The notes under the pieces are model-generated. The model was not told where the DNA came from, ran no database searches, and saw only the letters and a program-made list of their open reading frames with translations. Both the position numbers and the translations under genes were made by a program. From Acidobacteriia bacterium AH_259_A11_L15 (GTDB lineage Bacteria > Acidobacteriota > Terriglobia > Acidiferrales > 2-02-FULL-67-57), in NCBI GenBank assembly GCA_027717655.1, contig JALLOH010000006.1, positions 1 through 59,697 on the forward strand: a stretch of DNA of 59,697 nucleotides. Reading direction: 5' to 3'. Positions 27,830-36,821 of this stretch are shown here, piece after piece (positions within the stretch are counted from its first letter, which is position 1; each line of letters opens with the position of its first letter).

Positions 27830-28522
27830 ATGCTTATTACGTTCTCAGGCCTGGATGGGGCCGGCAAGACAACGCTGATACGCGAGATCAAGGCTAGCCT
27901 CGAAGGAGAGAACCGCACCGTAACCGTTTTGACCATGTACGATGATGTTGCTCTCTATTCTTTTCTTCGGTCATTTCGCGATGGAATCAAGAGAGCGGTC
28001 CGGAAGGGAAGAGGGCGACCGCTAGCCGGGGGCGCAGTATCTCATGAGCCGCGTGAGCTGATCAGCGACGATAGCGACGCGGGGTGGTTCCCGAAAGCGG
28101 CATATGGTGTCGCCCGGAGCCCCTTTGTACGGCGATGCGTGTATTTCTTCGACTTACTCATCTTTCTTGTTCGTCGCGTCTCCGAGGAGAAAGTGAAGAA
28201 GAACGTGGTGATCATGGATCGATACTTCTATGATTCGTTGGCAGACGTGGCGGGGACGGGATGGTTGGGATGGCTGTACATCCGGTTCTTTCTCTTCATC
28301 GTTCCGACCCCTGATGTGTCCGTCCTTGTAAACGTGAGTGCTGAGGAAGCCTTTGCAAGGAAGGCTGAGCACCCACTCGACTACCTGAAGGGACGGCGAG
28401 CGATCTATGAAAAGATTTTCGGTTTTGTACATCGACCGATGATCATCTCGAATGACGACCTAAATGTCACGTTACGTGCTCTTGAGGCCGCGGTGGCCCC
28501 CCGGGTGATGGAGAGAGGATGA
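27830..28522 (+). CDS. thymidylate-kinase-like P-loop protein
   Basis: 230 residues. The P-loop is LITFSGLDGAGKTTLIREIK, a thymidylate-kinase-type GxxGxGKT, and a DRYFYDSLADVAGTG segment corresponds to the DRY motif. The lid region and the ending differ from housekeeping Tmk (about 205 residues), and a hydrophobic insert (YIRFFLFIVPTPDVSVLVNV) is present. With the nucleotidyltransferase that starts 1 nt after its stop, it forms a pair seen in polysaccharide loci. The substrate is unknown; a dTMP role is unlikely in this context. Confidence 0.75.
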   Translation: MLITFSGLDGAGKTTLIREIKASLEGENRTVTVLTMYDDVALYSFLRSFRDGIKRAVRKGRGRPLAGGAVSHEPRELISDDSDAGWFPKAAYGVARSPFVRRCVYFFDLLIFLVRRVSEEKVKKNVVIMDRYFYDSLADVAGTGWLGWLYIRFFLFIVPTPDVSVLVNVSAEEAFARKAEHPLDYLKGRRAIYEKIFGFVHRPMIISNDDLNVTLRALEAAVAPRVMERG

Positions 28523-28523
28523 A

Positions 28524-29627
28524 GTGGGCTTGGAAAGCCAATATGCCGATATAACCCTTAGGCTCCTTCTTCGCCGCGAGAGAACGGGTCCGAGCGATGG
28601 TTTCCGTATCGGCGATCTAGCGCATGTGGACTGGGATGTGGTCCTGCTTTTCGTGCAGAAGAACCTTATCACGATCCGTATGTTCCAGGCGTTGCAGGAG
28701 TTTGGAGTCCCCATCCGGCACCAAGCTTACAGAGATATGGTCGAGAGTGAACGAGGTCGGATCAGCCGCACGATGGAGCTCATCGGCCGCATCAGTGAGA
28801 TGTTGGAAGGGGAGGGGGTGGAGTTCGTTCTTACAAAATCATTTCAGCATTATCCAGATATGGGCCATGATGTCGATCTTTTTGTTTTGGATCGCTCGGC
28901 AAGAGTTGACATGCTAATCAAGAGCGCCTTTCGTGCATCCATCTCGAAGGAGAGTCTGTCCCACAAGCTTGCAGGAAAGCAAGGCTACGAGATCGATGGT
29001 TATCCATCCCCGGTCGAGATACATCACGGCCGCTTCGGGCACGTTGGGGAACACAACCTGTATCCTCAGGTTCTGATGCGGAATCGCCAGCAGGTCACTG
29101 TAGACGGAATAACTACTTTCATCGCGTCTCGGGAGGACCAATTGATTGTCCAAGCCATGCAGAGGATTTACAGCCACCTGTACATACGTCTCTCGGATGT
29201 CGTCCATACGGTTTCAGTGATCCGTCGGGGGGATTTGGATTGGGATTATGTCGTGGGAACCGCGAAGCGGATTGGGATTTTCGACGGCCTGAGCTGTTAC
29301 GTGAGCTACGTTAATCAAATCTATAGCAGGTTATTCCAGACCGATGTCGTCTCTCCAGAGATAGGAAAGCTATTGGTCCGAGGTGGAGTCGGTAAGGTGC
29401 GCTTTAAGGGCTGGCATTATCACTTTCCCATCGTGCTCACTGTCAGCAGAGTGTATTCGAGGCAGTTCTTTGCCACAGTGGGCTCGCTGAATTGGGAGGG
29501 TGCAGCAAGGTTGTGTCTCTTGCCTCCTCTGACCGCACTGGCTGGATTCAGGATCCTCGCACGGCACGGAGCTCGGATCAGTGGGTTGAAAGCGTTTGGC
29601 AGCAGCAGAGTGGAAGGGGGCGTGTGA
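28524..29627 (+). CDS. nucleotidyltransferase-fold protein (NTP_transf_5-like)
   Basis: 367 residues from GTG 28524. The nucleotidyltransferase metal site is in KSFQHYPDMGHDVDLFVLDR (DxD), with GYPSPVEIHHGRFGHVGEHN carrying a further acidic residue and SREDQLIVQAMQRIYSHLYI in the helical domain. This matches the uncharacterised nucleotidyltransferase family PF14907. It begins 1 nt after the kinase-like gene and its stop overlaps the PglC-type gene start (GTGTGA), so the three are translationally linked. The substrate may be a sugar phosphate or a lipid-linked glycan; the reaction is unknown. Confidence 0.65.
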   Translation: MGLESQYADITLRLLLRRERTGPSDGFRIGDLAHVDWDVVLLFVQKNLITIRMFQALQEFGVPIRHQAYRDMVESERGRISRTMELIGRISEMLEGEGVEFVLTKSFQHYPDMGHDVDLFVLDRSARVDMLIKSAFRASISKESLSHKLAGKQGYEIDGYPSPVEIHHGRFGHVGEHNLYPQVLMRNRQQVTVDGITTFIASREDQLIVQAMQRIYSHLYIRLSDVVHTVSVIRRGDLDWDYVVGTAKRIGIFDGLSCYVSYVNQIYSRLFQTDVVSPEIGKLLVRGGVGKVRFKGWHYHFPIVLTVSRVYSRQFFATVGSLNWEGAARLCLLPPLTALAGFRILARHGARISGLKAFGSSRVEGGV

Positions 29628-30220
29628 AGCGGATCTTTGACGTGTTGGCTTCTGCTGTGGGGCTGCTCTTGTTGTCACCCGTACTGTTCCTCAGTGCGTT
29701 GTTGATCAAGCTGGAGGATGGGGGATCCGTCTTCTACCGAGGGGTGCGGGTAGGCCAGTACGGTAGGCCCTTTCGAATTTATAAATTTCGCACCATGGTG
29801 GTGAATGCAGAGAGGCTTGGGGCCCCGTCCACAGCGGACGATGATCCACGGATTACGAAGGTGGGAAAATCTCTAAGGAGATACAAACTGGACGAACTAC
29901 CTCAGCTCATCAACGTCCTGAAGGGGGAGATGAGCCTGGTTGGTCCGAGACCCGAAGTTCAGCAGGAGGTCGCCCTATATACAGAAAAAGAAAAGGTCCT
30001 CCTGAACGTCCGTCCCGGAATGACGGATTACGCGTCAATCCAATTCCACAACGAAGGTGAGATCCTCCGTGGGAGTGCAGATCCACACCAAGCCTACAGG
30101 GAAAAGATACGGCCAGAAAAGATCAGACTCGGTCTTGAATACGTTCATAATCACTCGCTAGGGGTGGATCTTAAGCTTATAATGCAGACCCTAAAAACCC
30201 TTTTTGGTAGTCGGTTTTAA
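29624..30220 (+). CDS. PglC-type initiating phosphoglycosyl transferase
   Basis: 198 residues. GTG 29624 is chosen because KRIFDVLASAVGLLLLSPVL is the canonical start: an N-terminal reentrant membrane helix. YKFRTMVVNAERLG, the catalytic Asp-Glu in LRRYKLDELPQLINVLKGEM and SLVGPRPEVQQEV are diagnostic of bacterial sugar transferases. It lacks the N-terminal four-helix domain of WbaP, so it is the small monotopic PglC type. It puts the first phospho-sugar on undecaprenyl phosphate. Given the WbpM/PglF-type dehydratase at 34095 and an aminotransferase, the first sugar could be a di-N-acetyl-bacillosamine-like residue (inference). Confidence 0.92.
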   Translation: MKRIFDVLASAVGLLLLSPVLFLSALLIKLEDGGSVFYRGVRVGQYGRPFRIYKFRTMVVNAERLGAPSTADDDPRITKVGKSLRRYKLDELPQLINVLKGEMSLVGPRPEVQQEVALYTEKEKVLLNVRPGMTDYASIQFHNEGEILRGSADPHQAYREKIRPEKIRLGLEYVHNHSLGVDLKLIMQTLKTLFGSRF

Positions 30221-30275
30221 GATAGAAACGCACAAACAACCCCGCACATGTCAGCGGAGGAAGGAGTTTTTACCA

Positions 30276-31154
30276 GTGGGGGACAGCTCCAGCAGTACCG
30301 GTGGCGCGGAAGCCAGCAGAAAGGACTTGGAATCGGGGGCAGATCGGTACAAGCGTTTAGCGACGCAGATTCGACGTCATGTTCTGAGGATGACCCACCG
30401 CGCCAAAAGTTCTCATGTGGGAACTTCACTTTCGATGGCCGATCTGTTGGCGGTACTCTACGGAGGTGTAATGCGAGTGAAGCCGGGACAACCTGATTGG
30501 CAGGATCGGGATCGATTCATCCTCAGCAAAGGTCACGGTGCGGCGGGTGTCTACGCGGTGCTGGCTGAGATGGGCTTTTTCCCAGTGGAATGGATGTTGG
30601 AGACATACTGCCAGGATGGTTCTGTGCTCGCCGGCCATATCTCGCACACGGGCGTTCCGGGCGTGGAGGTATCAACCGGCTCGCTGGGTCACGGCCTCTC
30701 CATCGCCTGTGGGATGGCCCTAGCGGGCAAGCGAGACGGGCGGCCCTACCATGTCTTTGCGATGCTGAGTGATGGGGAGTGTGATGAGGGCTCGACTTGG
30801 GAAGCGGTGTTGTTCGCGCCCCAGCATGGCCTCGACAACTTAATCGCGATCGTGGACTACAACAAGATTCAAAGCCTCGGGCGCGTCGAAGAAGTGCTGA
30901 ACCTTGAGCCTTTGGGTGCGAAATGGAAGGCTTTTGGGTGGTCGGTGCATGAGATCGATGGCCATGACTTTGGCCAGATCGAGAGTGCGCTGCGGGACAT
31001 TCCGTTCGAAACCCATCGCCCGGGGTGCATCATCGCCCACACCGTTAAGGGGAAAGGCGTTAGCTTCATGGAGGATAAACTCGCGTGGCACTACAAGGCG
31101 CCGAACGACGAAGAGTTGCGTCAAGCTCTCGTCGAGTTGAGGGTCACAGAGTGA
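30276..31154 (+). CDS. transketolase, N-terminal subunit
   Basis: 292 residues. GTG 30276 follows GGAGGAAGGAG by 9 nt. The thiamine-diphosphate domain shows DRFILSKGHGAAGVYAVLAE, GSLGHGLSIACGMALAGKRD and the ThDP/Mg motif SDGECDEGSTWEA with the following VDYNKIQ. Together with the next gene it makes a two-subunit transketolase-like enzyme. Its place inside the locus, with GTGA overlap to the partner gene, suggests transfer of a two-carbon unit in the making of an unusual (branched or higher-carbon) sugar rather than pentose-phosphate metabolism. The substrate is inference. Confidence 0.9.
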   Translation: MGDSSSSTGGAEASRKDLESGADRYKRLATQIRRHVLRMTHRAKSSHVGTSLSMADLLAVLYGGVMRVKPGQPDWQDRDRFILSKGHGAAGVYAVLAEMGFFPVEWMLETYCQDGSVLAGHISHTGVPGVEVSTGSLGHGLSIACGMALAGKRDGRPYHVFAMLSDGECDEGSTWEAVLFAPQHGLDNLIAIVDYNKIQSLGRVEEVLNLEPLGAKWKAFGWSVHEIDGHDFGQIESALRDIPFETHRPGCIIAHTVKGKGVSFMEDKLAWHYKAPNDEELRQALVELRVTE

Positions 31155-32092
31155 GGACCGCCTTCATCCGCGTGTTATTTGAGCTCGCCGAGAAGGACGA
31201 GCGAATCAATTTGATCGTCGGTGACCTCGGTTACTCTGTCGTTGAACGATTCGCGGACCGCTTTCCGACGCGCTACCTCAACGTGGGGGTGGCGGAGCAG
31301 AACATGACGGGGATCGCCGCAGGAATGGCGCTCTGCGGCAAGGTTGTTTTCACGTATTCGATCGCGAACTTCCCGACTCTTCGCTGCCTGGAACAGCTCA
31401 GAAACGATGTTTGCTATCACAATGCGGACGTCAAGATCGTGTCTGTAGGGGGAGGGTATGCGTATGGGGTGCTGGGAATGTCCCATCACGCCAGCGAAGA
31501 CCTTGCCATCCTGCGCTCGCTGCCCAACATGGTGGTGGTCGCGCCAGGGGATCCGATTGAGGCTGCCTTGGCAACCGCCGCCATCGCCAAGCAACCCGGA
31601 CCATGCTATTTGCGGCTCGGGAAAACAGGCGAACCTACTGTTCACCCCCCGGGAGTGGATTTTCGTCTCGGCAAGGCTATTCCCGTGCGTGAAGGCGACG
31701 AGATCACGCTGATTTCGACTGGGGGGCTGCTTTACAACACCGTCCAGGTAGCCGAGCAACTCTCGCGTGATGGTATACAGGCACGCGTGTTGAGTATGCA
31801 CACGTTGAAGCCGCTCGACAGCGAAGCCGTGCTGGCGGCAGCGCGAGAGACGTCGGCTATCGCAACCATCGAGGAGCATAGCGTGAACGGCGGCTTAGGC
31901 AGCGCAGTGGCTGAGGTCTTGGCCGAAGCTTGCGAGGTGAAGGTGCCTTTGAAGCGATTGGGACTGCCATCGGTGTTCGTGTCGGAAGTGGGGGGACACG
32001 CTTACTTGCGAGAGGTATTTTCCCTTTCGGTCGAGGGTATTCTCAAGTCCCTTGAACCGATGCTGGAGCAAGCTAAACATCGAGTCAAGTAG
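31151..32092 (+). CDS. transketolase, C-terminal subunit
   Basis: 313 residues from GTG 31151, overlapping the upstream stop by 4 nt. The pyrimidine-binding domain has RYLNVGVAEQNMTGIAAGMA, with the conserved Glu that activates thiamine, then YGVLGMSHHASEDLAILRSL. The transketolase C-terminal domain follows (ISTGGLLYNTVQVAEQLSRD, TIEEHSVNGGLGSAVAEVLA). It is the obligate partner of the preceding subunit. The gap to the downstream aminotransferase is only 13 nt, so the sugar made may be aminated. Confidence 0.9.
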   Translation: MRTAFIRVLFELAEKDERINLIVGDLGYSVVERFADRFPTRYLNVGVAEQNMTGIAAGMALCGKVVFTYSIANFPTLRCLEQLRNDVCYHNADVKIVSVGGGYAYGVLGMSHHASEDLAILRSLPNMVVVAPGDPIEAALATAAIAKQPGPCYLRLGKTGEPTVHPPGVDFRLGKAIPVREGDEITLISTGGLLYNTVQVAEQLSRDGIQARVLSMHTLKPLDSEAVLAAARETSAIATIEEHSVNGGLGSAVAEVLAEACEVKVPLKRLGLPSVFVSEVGGHAYLREVFSLSVEGILKSLEPMLEQAKHRVK

Positions 32093-32105
32093 GGAGAACC
32101 AACGT

Positions 32106-33257
32106 ATGGAGTGGAAGGTTCGCTTCGTAGATTATCCTTCGCAGTTTCGGAAGATGGAAATTGAGATCATGGACACCATCAAGATGGTGCTTTCTGGGGG
32201 CGATCTCATACTGCGACAACAGCTCCACGATTTCGAGGCTCATCTCGCCGCCTTCGTGGGAACCAAGTATGCGGTCGGAGTGAGCAATTGCACCGACGCA
32301 CTGCGTTTGAGCTTGCAGGCAGCGGGCGTGGGCCCGGGCGATGAGGTCATCAGCGTGTCGCACACCTTTGTCGCCACCGCAGCAGCGGTGCACCACGTCG
32401 GCGCCACCCCAGTCCTGGTGGATGTAGCCGACGACCACAACATGAACGTTGACCTACTCGAGCAGGCAATTACGCCCCGGACCAAGGCCATACTCCCCGT
32501 TCACCTGAATGGCCGGCTCTGTAACATGGGACAGCTGATGGCCATAGCGGGGAAGCACAAGCTTCTGGTCATCGAGGACTCTGCCCAGGCGCTGGGAGCT
32601 TCCATTGAGGGCAAGCGGGGAGGCTCCTTCGGTCTGGCTGGGTGTTTCAGCTTTTATCCTGCGAAGTTATTGGGGGCTTTCGGAGATGGCGGCGCCGTAG
32701 TTACCAACAACGAAGAAATCGCGCAAAAGATAAGGCTTCTGCGTGACCACGGCCGGCTCCCGGACGGGGAGGTAGCCGGTTGGTCATTCAATTGTCGGCT
32801 AGATAATCTGCAGGCTGCCCTTCTGGACCTGAAACTGAAGCGGGTTCCAGAATGGATTGCCCGGCGCCGGCAGATCGTCCACCTCTACCAGGAAAGACTA
32901 GGCGACATCCCCCAGCTTCTTCTCCCACCGCCGCCATCCGACGGCCCGTGGTTTGACATCTATCAGAATTATGAAATCGAGGCCGAGAACCGCGATGGTT
33001 TGCTCGCTCGTTTGCGAGAACAAGGGATTGAGGTGATGATTCAGTGGGGTGGTAAAGGCGTCCACCAGTTCCAAGCTCTCGGCTTGGGTCATTTCAAGCT
33101 CCCGCGGACGGATCGCCTCTTCGAAAGAGTGCTGATGTTGCCGCTTCATACTGAGCTCGCGGATGAACAACTGGAGTTTGTCTGCGACATCATCGCCAAT
33201 TTCTATCGCTCGGTAAGACCTGCGGTGGGACGCCCTTTGAGTGTCAAAGCTCCCTAG
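32106..33257 (+). CDS. DegT/DnrJ/EryC1 sugar aminotransferase
   Basis: 383 residues from ATG 32106 behind GGGAG. VGVSNCTDALRLSLQAAGVG, SVSHTFVATAAAVHHVGATP and the PLP Lys in FSFYPAKLLGAFGDGGAVVT are family motifs. The motif order resembles the 3-keto-sugar aminotransferase group more than the perosamine synthase type (weak evidence). Possible substrates are a 4-keto sugar from the dehydratase at 34095 or the product of the split transketolase. It differs clearly from the DegT protein at 17473, so the polymer may contain two amino sugars. Confidence 0.87.
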   Translation: MEWKVRFVDYPSQFRKMEIEIMDTIKMVLSGGDLILRQQLHDFEAHLAAFVGTKYAVGVSNCTDALRLSLQAAGVGPGDEVISVSHTFVATAAAVHHVGATPVLVDVADDHNMNVDLLEQAITPRTKAILPVHLNGRLCNMGQLMAIAGKHKLLVIEDSAQALGASIEGKRGGSFGLAGCFSFYPAKLLGAFGDGGAVVTNNEEIAQKIRLLRDHGRLPDGEVAGWSFNCRLDNLQAALLDLKLKRVPEWIARRRQIVHLYQERLGDIPQLLLPPPPSDGPWFDIYQNYEIEAENRDGLLARLREQGIEVMIQWGGKGVHQFQALGLGHFKLPRTDRLFERVLMLPLHTELADEQLEFVCDIIANFYRSVRPAVGRPLSVKAP

Positions 33258-33277
33258 AGAGTATACGAGGGCGCAAG

Positions 33278-34051
33278 ATGGGGGCTGACTACACGAACGT
33301 TTCCGAGGCGCCGGGGGACAGAGCGACTCGGGAGCAGCTATCGATGCTCTATACGCGCTATCACACCGCTTTCCAGTTTTCGGCCGGCAAGGATGTGTTG
33401 GAAGTGGGGTGTGGCGCGGGTCACGGATTAGGATACCTGGCCCGGACAGCACACCGCGTGGTGGGCGGAGACTACACAGAAAATCTTCTGCGCTGTGCAC
33501 AGCGATACTATCAAGGGCGTGTGCCGTTGGTCCGGCTAGATGCGCATCACCTGCCGTTTCAGGACGCCAGCTTTGATACCGTGATCCTCTTTGAGGCAAT
33601 CTACTACTTGGCCGCGCCCGACAAGTTTCTGGATGAATGCCACCGCATTCTGCGGCCGAATGGCGTGCTTCTGATCTGTTCTGCCAACAAGGATTGGTCG
33701 GGTTTCTCTCCCAGCGCGCTTAGCACAAGGTATTTTTCTGTGCGGGAACTTCATACTTTGCTTAGCGGCAAGGCCTTCCGCGCCGAGTTGTTTGGCGCTT
33801 TCCCGGTGGCGGCGACATCGAACTGGGGTAGGCTCGTTTTGCTGATCCGGGCTGTGGCGGTTTCATTGCATCTGATACCCAGGACCATGCGGGGAAAGGA
33901 ATTGCTGAAAAGAGTCTTCTATGGCCTGTTGGCTGAGATAAAACCAGAAATCGAGGACGGAATGGCAGAACTGGCTCCGCTAGTACCCATTCCGCGTGAC
34001 TCGGCAACCTCGACCTACAAGGTGATTTTTGCGATCGCTCGCGCCGAATAG
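33278..34051 (+). CDS. SAM-dependent methyltransferase
   Basis: 257 residues. Motif I is DVLEVGCGAGHGLGYLARTA, with an acidic residue in RVVGGDYTENLLRCA. LDAHHLPFQDASFDTVILFE and CHRILRPNGVLLICSANKDW complete a UbiE/Methyltransf_11-type core. The C-terminal 90 residues, with a hydrophobic patch (LVLLIRAVAVSLHLIPR), are family-specific. It probably O- or N-methylates a sugar of the repeat unit. It is 20 nt after the aminotransferase and 43 nt before the dehydratase gene. Confidence 0.8.
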   Translation: MGADYTNVSEAPGDRATREQLSMLYTRYHTAFQFSAGKDVLEVGCGAGHGLGYLARTAHRVVGGDYTENLLRCAQRYYQGRVPLVRLDAHHLPFQDASFDTVILFEAIYYLAAPDKFLDECHRILRPNGVLLICSANKDWSGFSPSALSTRYFSVRELHTLLSGKAFRAELFGAFPVAATSNWGRLVLLIRAVAVSLHLIPRTMRGKELLKRVFYGLLAEIKPEIEDGMAELAPLVPIPRDSATSTYKVIFAIARAE

Positions 34052-34094
34052 CAGGGAGATTGCCTTGCGCTTCTAAGAGGAAGAGGTAACCTAG

Positions 34095-35945
34095 GTGGCT
34101 TACGAGCCGTATTCTAAGACGAATCAGTACATCATTGATGGGGCCGTTGTTGGTATAGCCTTTTACCTCGCCTATCAAATTCGCTTTGAGGGAGCGGTTC
34201 CGGCCACAAATGCTCTGCAACTATGGCTGCTGTTACCGATCGTGATTGCAGGTCGGCTCGCCACCAGCGCTCTTTTGGGAACCTACCGGTGGATGTGGCG
34301 CTACGTTAGTCTGCTGGATGCCATTCATATTGCTCGCACCTACGCTGTTTTTTCGGGTTTTCTTCTTGTGCTTCGCTTGGGTTTGCCGGGTCAATGGGCG
34401 CTATTCCGTGTTCCTTTGAGCATTATCACTATTGAATTTCTGCTCTCCCTAGTTGGTGCACTGAGCGTTCGATCGTTGCGACGAATCACGTACGACAGAC
34501 AGGACCATTTCAAATTGACCTCGGGTGAAAAGCGACGAGTACTGTTGGTGGGAGCGGGGGCAGCTGGCGTAATGGCCGCAAAGGAGCTACTGGCCCTTCC
34601 AGAGCGAAAATTAGTCGGATTTCTGGATGACAATCCCAAGAAAATTGGTGCTATTATCGGTGGAATTCCGGTCCTCGGACCGCTTCACGAGTTAGCACAG
34701 GTCGTGAAAGACCAAGGGGTGGACGAAGTCGTATTGTGCATTGCGCGGGCACCCAGAGATGTCCTTAAGCGGATTTGGCGACTATGTGACGGTTTGGATG
34801 TCCAAACTTCGCTTATCCCGACCTTGAATGAAATCATTAATGGTGAAGTTCGAGTCAGCCATCTTCGCGAGTTTAGTATGGAAGATTTGCTGGACCGCGA
34901 AACAGTTGACCGTTTTTTCCATGAGCCCGAAGTGCTTCGCTTTTATAGGGGTAAACGAATCCTCATCACAGGGGCCGGCGGGTCCATCGGTTCGGAACTC
35001 GCTCGGCAATTCGCCAGTCTGGAACCGGATCGCCTCCTTCTGATGGATAAGGACGAAAACGGTCTTCACGACTTGCAACTTCAATTTGCAGCGCGAGTAC
35101 CAGCACCTCGATATGAGCTGCTGCTAGGCGACGTTCGATCTGTGGAAAGAGTCCGGAACATTTTTGAGAAATGGCGTCCCGAAATTGTTTTTCACGCTGC
35201 TGCCCATAAACATGTCCCTTTAATGGAAGTGAACGCTGCCGAAGCCGTTTTGAATAACGTCTTTGGCACGAGGAATTTGATCGCGCAGGTAAATGAGCAC
35301 GAAACGGCACTTTTTGTTCTCATTTCTACGGACAAGGCGGTTAAACCCTCGAGCGTGATGGGTGCCAGTAAGCGGCTGGCGGAATTGCTGGTGCAATGCA
35401 AACGGAACCACCCCCAAACGCGTTTTGCCTGTGTACGTTTCGGCAATGTGATGAATAGCCGCGGTAGCGTGATTCCCTTGTTTCAAAGGCAGATCGCAGC
35501 TGGCGGGCCGGTAACCTTAACAGATCCCGACGCTTATCGCTACTTCATGACCATACCCGAAGCAGTTCAGTTGGTGATTCAGGTAGGCCTGCTGGCTGAT
35601 GGCAATGGCAGGATTTATGTGCTAGACATGGGAGATCCTGTTCGGCTTGCTAGTCTAGTACGCGATTTGATCCAGCTGCATGGATTGCGCCCGGATCGAG
35701 ACGTTCGCATCGAAATCATCGGACTGCGGCTTGGTGAAAAGTTGCGAGAAGAACTAGTCGGAGGCGATGAATATTTGACGCCGACGGAGTGTCCTAAAAT
35801 TTTCGCTGCAGACTCAGCAGCCCAACCTGAAACAGATAAGCTCGAAAGATTGTTGGACAACCTGCGGGACGCAGCTCTGCGAGACAATGTGGGGGAAATC
35901 TATCGTTTATTCAAGGAATTCAATTTCGGATTCCAACAAACATAA
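34095..35945 (+). CDS. nucleotide-sugar 4,6-dehydratase, WbpM/PglF/CapD family
   Basis: 616 residues from GTG 34095. Four N-terminal helices (from IIDGAVVGIAFYLAYQIRF) are followed by a CoA-binding-like Rossmann domain (VLLVGAGAAGVMAAKELLAL, about 150-250) and a catalytic SDR domain (ILITGAGGSIGSELARQFAS at about 288 on). The catalytic triad has Met in place of Tyr (SSVMGASKRLAELL), as in WbpM. It converts UDP-GlcNAc to UDP-4-keto-6-deoxy-GlcNAc at the membrane. With the PLP aminotransferase and PglC-type transferase in the locus it could supply the first sugar of the repeat unit. The last visible enzyme before the rfbC copy. Confidence 0.93.
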   Translation: MAYEPYSKTNQYIIDGAVVGIAFYLAYQIRFEGAVPATNALQLWLLLPIVIAGRLATSALLGTYRWMWRYVSLLDAIHIARTYAVFSGFLLVLRLGLPGQWALFRVPLSIITIEFLLSLVGALSVRSLRRITYDRQDHFKLTSGEKRRVLLVGAGAAGVMAAKELLALPERKLVGFLDDNPKKIGAIIGGIPVLGPLHELAQVVKDQGVDEVVLCIARAPRDVLKRIWRLCDGLDVQTSLIPTLNEIINGEVRVSHLREFSMEDLLDRETVDRFFHEPEVLRFYRGKRILITGAGGSIGSELARQFASLEPDRLLLMDKDENGLHDLQLQFAARVPAPRYELLLGDVRSVERVRNIFEKWRPEIVFHAAAHKHVPLMEVNAAEAVLNNVFGTRNLIAQVNEHETALFVLISTDKAVKPSSVMGASKRLAELLVQCKRNHPQTRFACVRFGNVMNSRGSVIPLFQRQIAAGGPVTLTDPDAYRYFMTIPEAVQLVIQVGLLADGNGRIYVLDMGDPVRLASLVRDLIQLHGLRPDRDVRIEIIGLRLGEKLREELVGGDEYLTPTECPKIFAADSAAQPETDKLERLLDNLRDAALRDNVGEIYRLFKEFNFGFQQT

Positions 35946-36175
35946 CAGGCTGATTCAACGGCAGCACCTACGTACCCGAGGCTTACCAAGAGGAGTGGCT
36001 CTGAGGTCCGAACTGACTGAATTATTTTTTTCGTATCCATTTGCAGAAGCTATCCTAAGGTTCGATTACTGGTCCAGTCCAAGAACCGTGCCATAATCGC
36101 TTGGCAGAGGATGGTTTTCCCCGCTCTTTATCCTAACGGATGCATAAGCTTAGACCAGGAGGAACAACAAGGATA

Positions 36176-36631
36176 ATGATTACGGGGGTAAAGGTAAAAG
36201 CTCTGCGCGTAATCTCCGATGAACGCGGCCGGCTAATGGAGATCTTGCGCTCGGATGATGAGCTTTTCATCAAGTTTGGTCAACTCTATATGACTACTGC
36301 ATACCCTGAAGTTGTGAAGGCTTGGCGTGGCCACAGAGAGCGGGTTGACAACTTTGTGGTGGTCAAAGGGATGATCAAACTCGTGCTGTATGATCAGCGT
36401 GAGGATTCGCCTACACACGATGAGGTGAACGAATTCTTCATGGGCGAGCACAACCCATTGCTGGTTCAGGTGCCGAACCCGATCTTGCACGGTTACAAGT
36501 GTGTGGGCAATGAAGAAGCAATTGTGCTAAACTGTTGTACTTTCGCATATCGTGCTGGCGATCCAGACTTGTTGACAGTTGATCCCTTCAGCAGTGAAAT
36601 ACCTTATAATTGGTCCATCAAGATGAAGTAG
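36176..36631 (+). CDS. rfbC-like cupin, second copy with altered active site
   Basis: 151 residues, the same length as the copy at 1005 and about 70% identical to it. ATG 36176 follows AGGAGG at 36157-36162, with a weaker AAGG closer. The segment [11 protein letters not shown] of copy 1 reads AWRGHRERVDN here, so the catalytic His is Arg. LHGYKCVGNEEAIVLNC is preserved. It may have a different reaction or be inactive. It is followed by a stub of rfbB, repeating the rfbC-rfbB order of the left end of the window. Confidence 0.78.
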   Translation: MITGVKVKALRVISDERGRLMEILRSDDELFIKFGQLYMTTAYPEVVKAWRGHRERVDNFVVVKGMIKLVLYDQREDSPTHDEVNEFFMGEHNPLLVQVPNPILHGYKCVGNEEAIVLNCCTFAYRAGDPDLLTVDPFSSEIPYNWSIKMK

Positions 36632-36659
36632 GCAGGGAAGTCGGAAGCTCACCTCTAGA

Positions 36660-36821
36660 TTTCAGGTCGCCGGCGCCACTGGCTTCAGCCGGTCGAACTT
36701 CATCTTTTTCCTGTTGGCCCGCCACATTGAGGGTGGGGAGGCCGCACAATTTGGCGTGGCCGTGGGGACTCTGGATGAGCTTACCTATGTCGGTAGCGTG
36801 GAAAGAAGAATGGAGGGCTAG
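36660..36821 (+). pseudogene. rfbB remnant
   Basis: The plus-strand frame from 36660 reads FQVAGATGFSRSNFIFFLLA, then LDELTYVGSVERRMEG and a stop. It aligns with the N-terminus of rfbB at the left end ([20 protein letters not shown], then [13 protein letters not shown]). The glycine-rich motif is damaged, there is no start codon, and nothing of the remaining ~290 residues is left. It lies directly after the second rfbC copy, so an rfbC-rfbB pair was once duplicated here and then lost its second gene. Confidence 0.7.
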
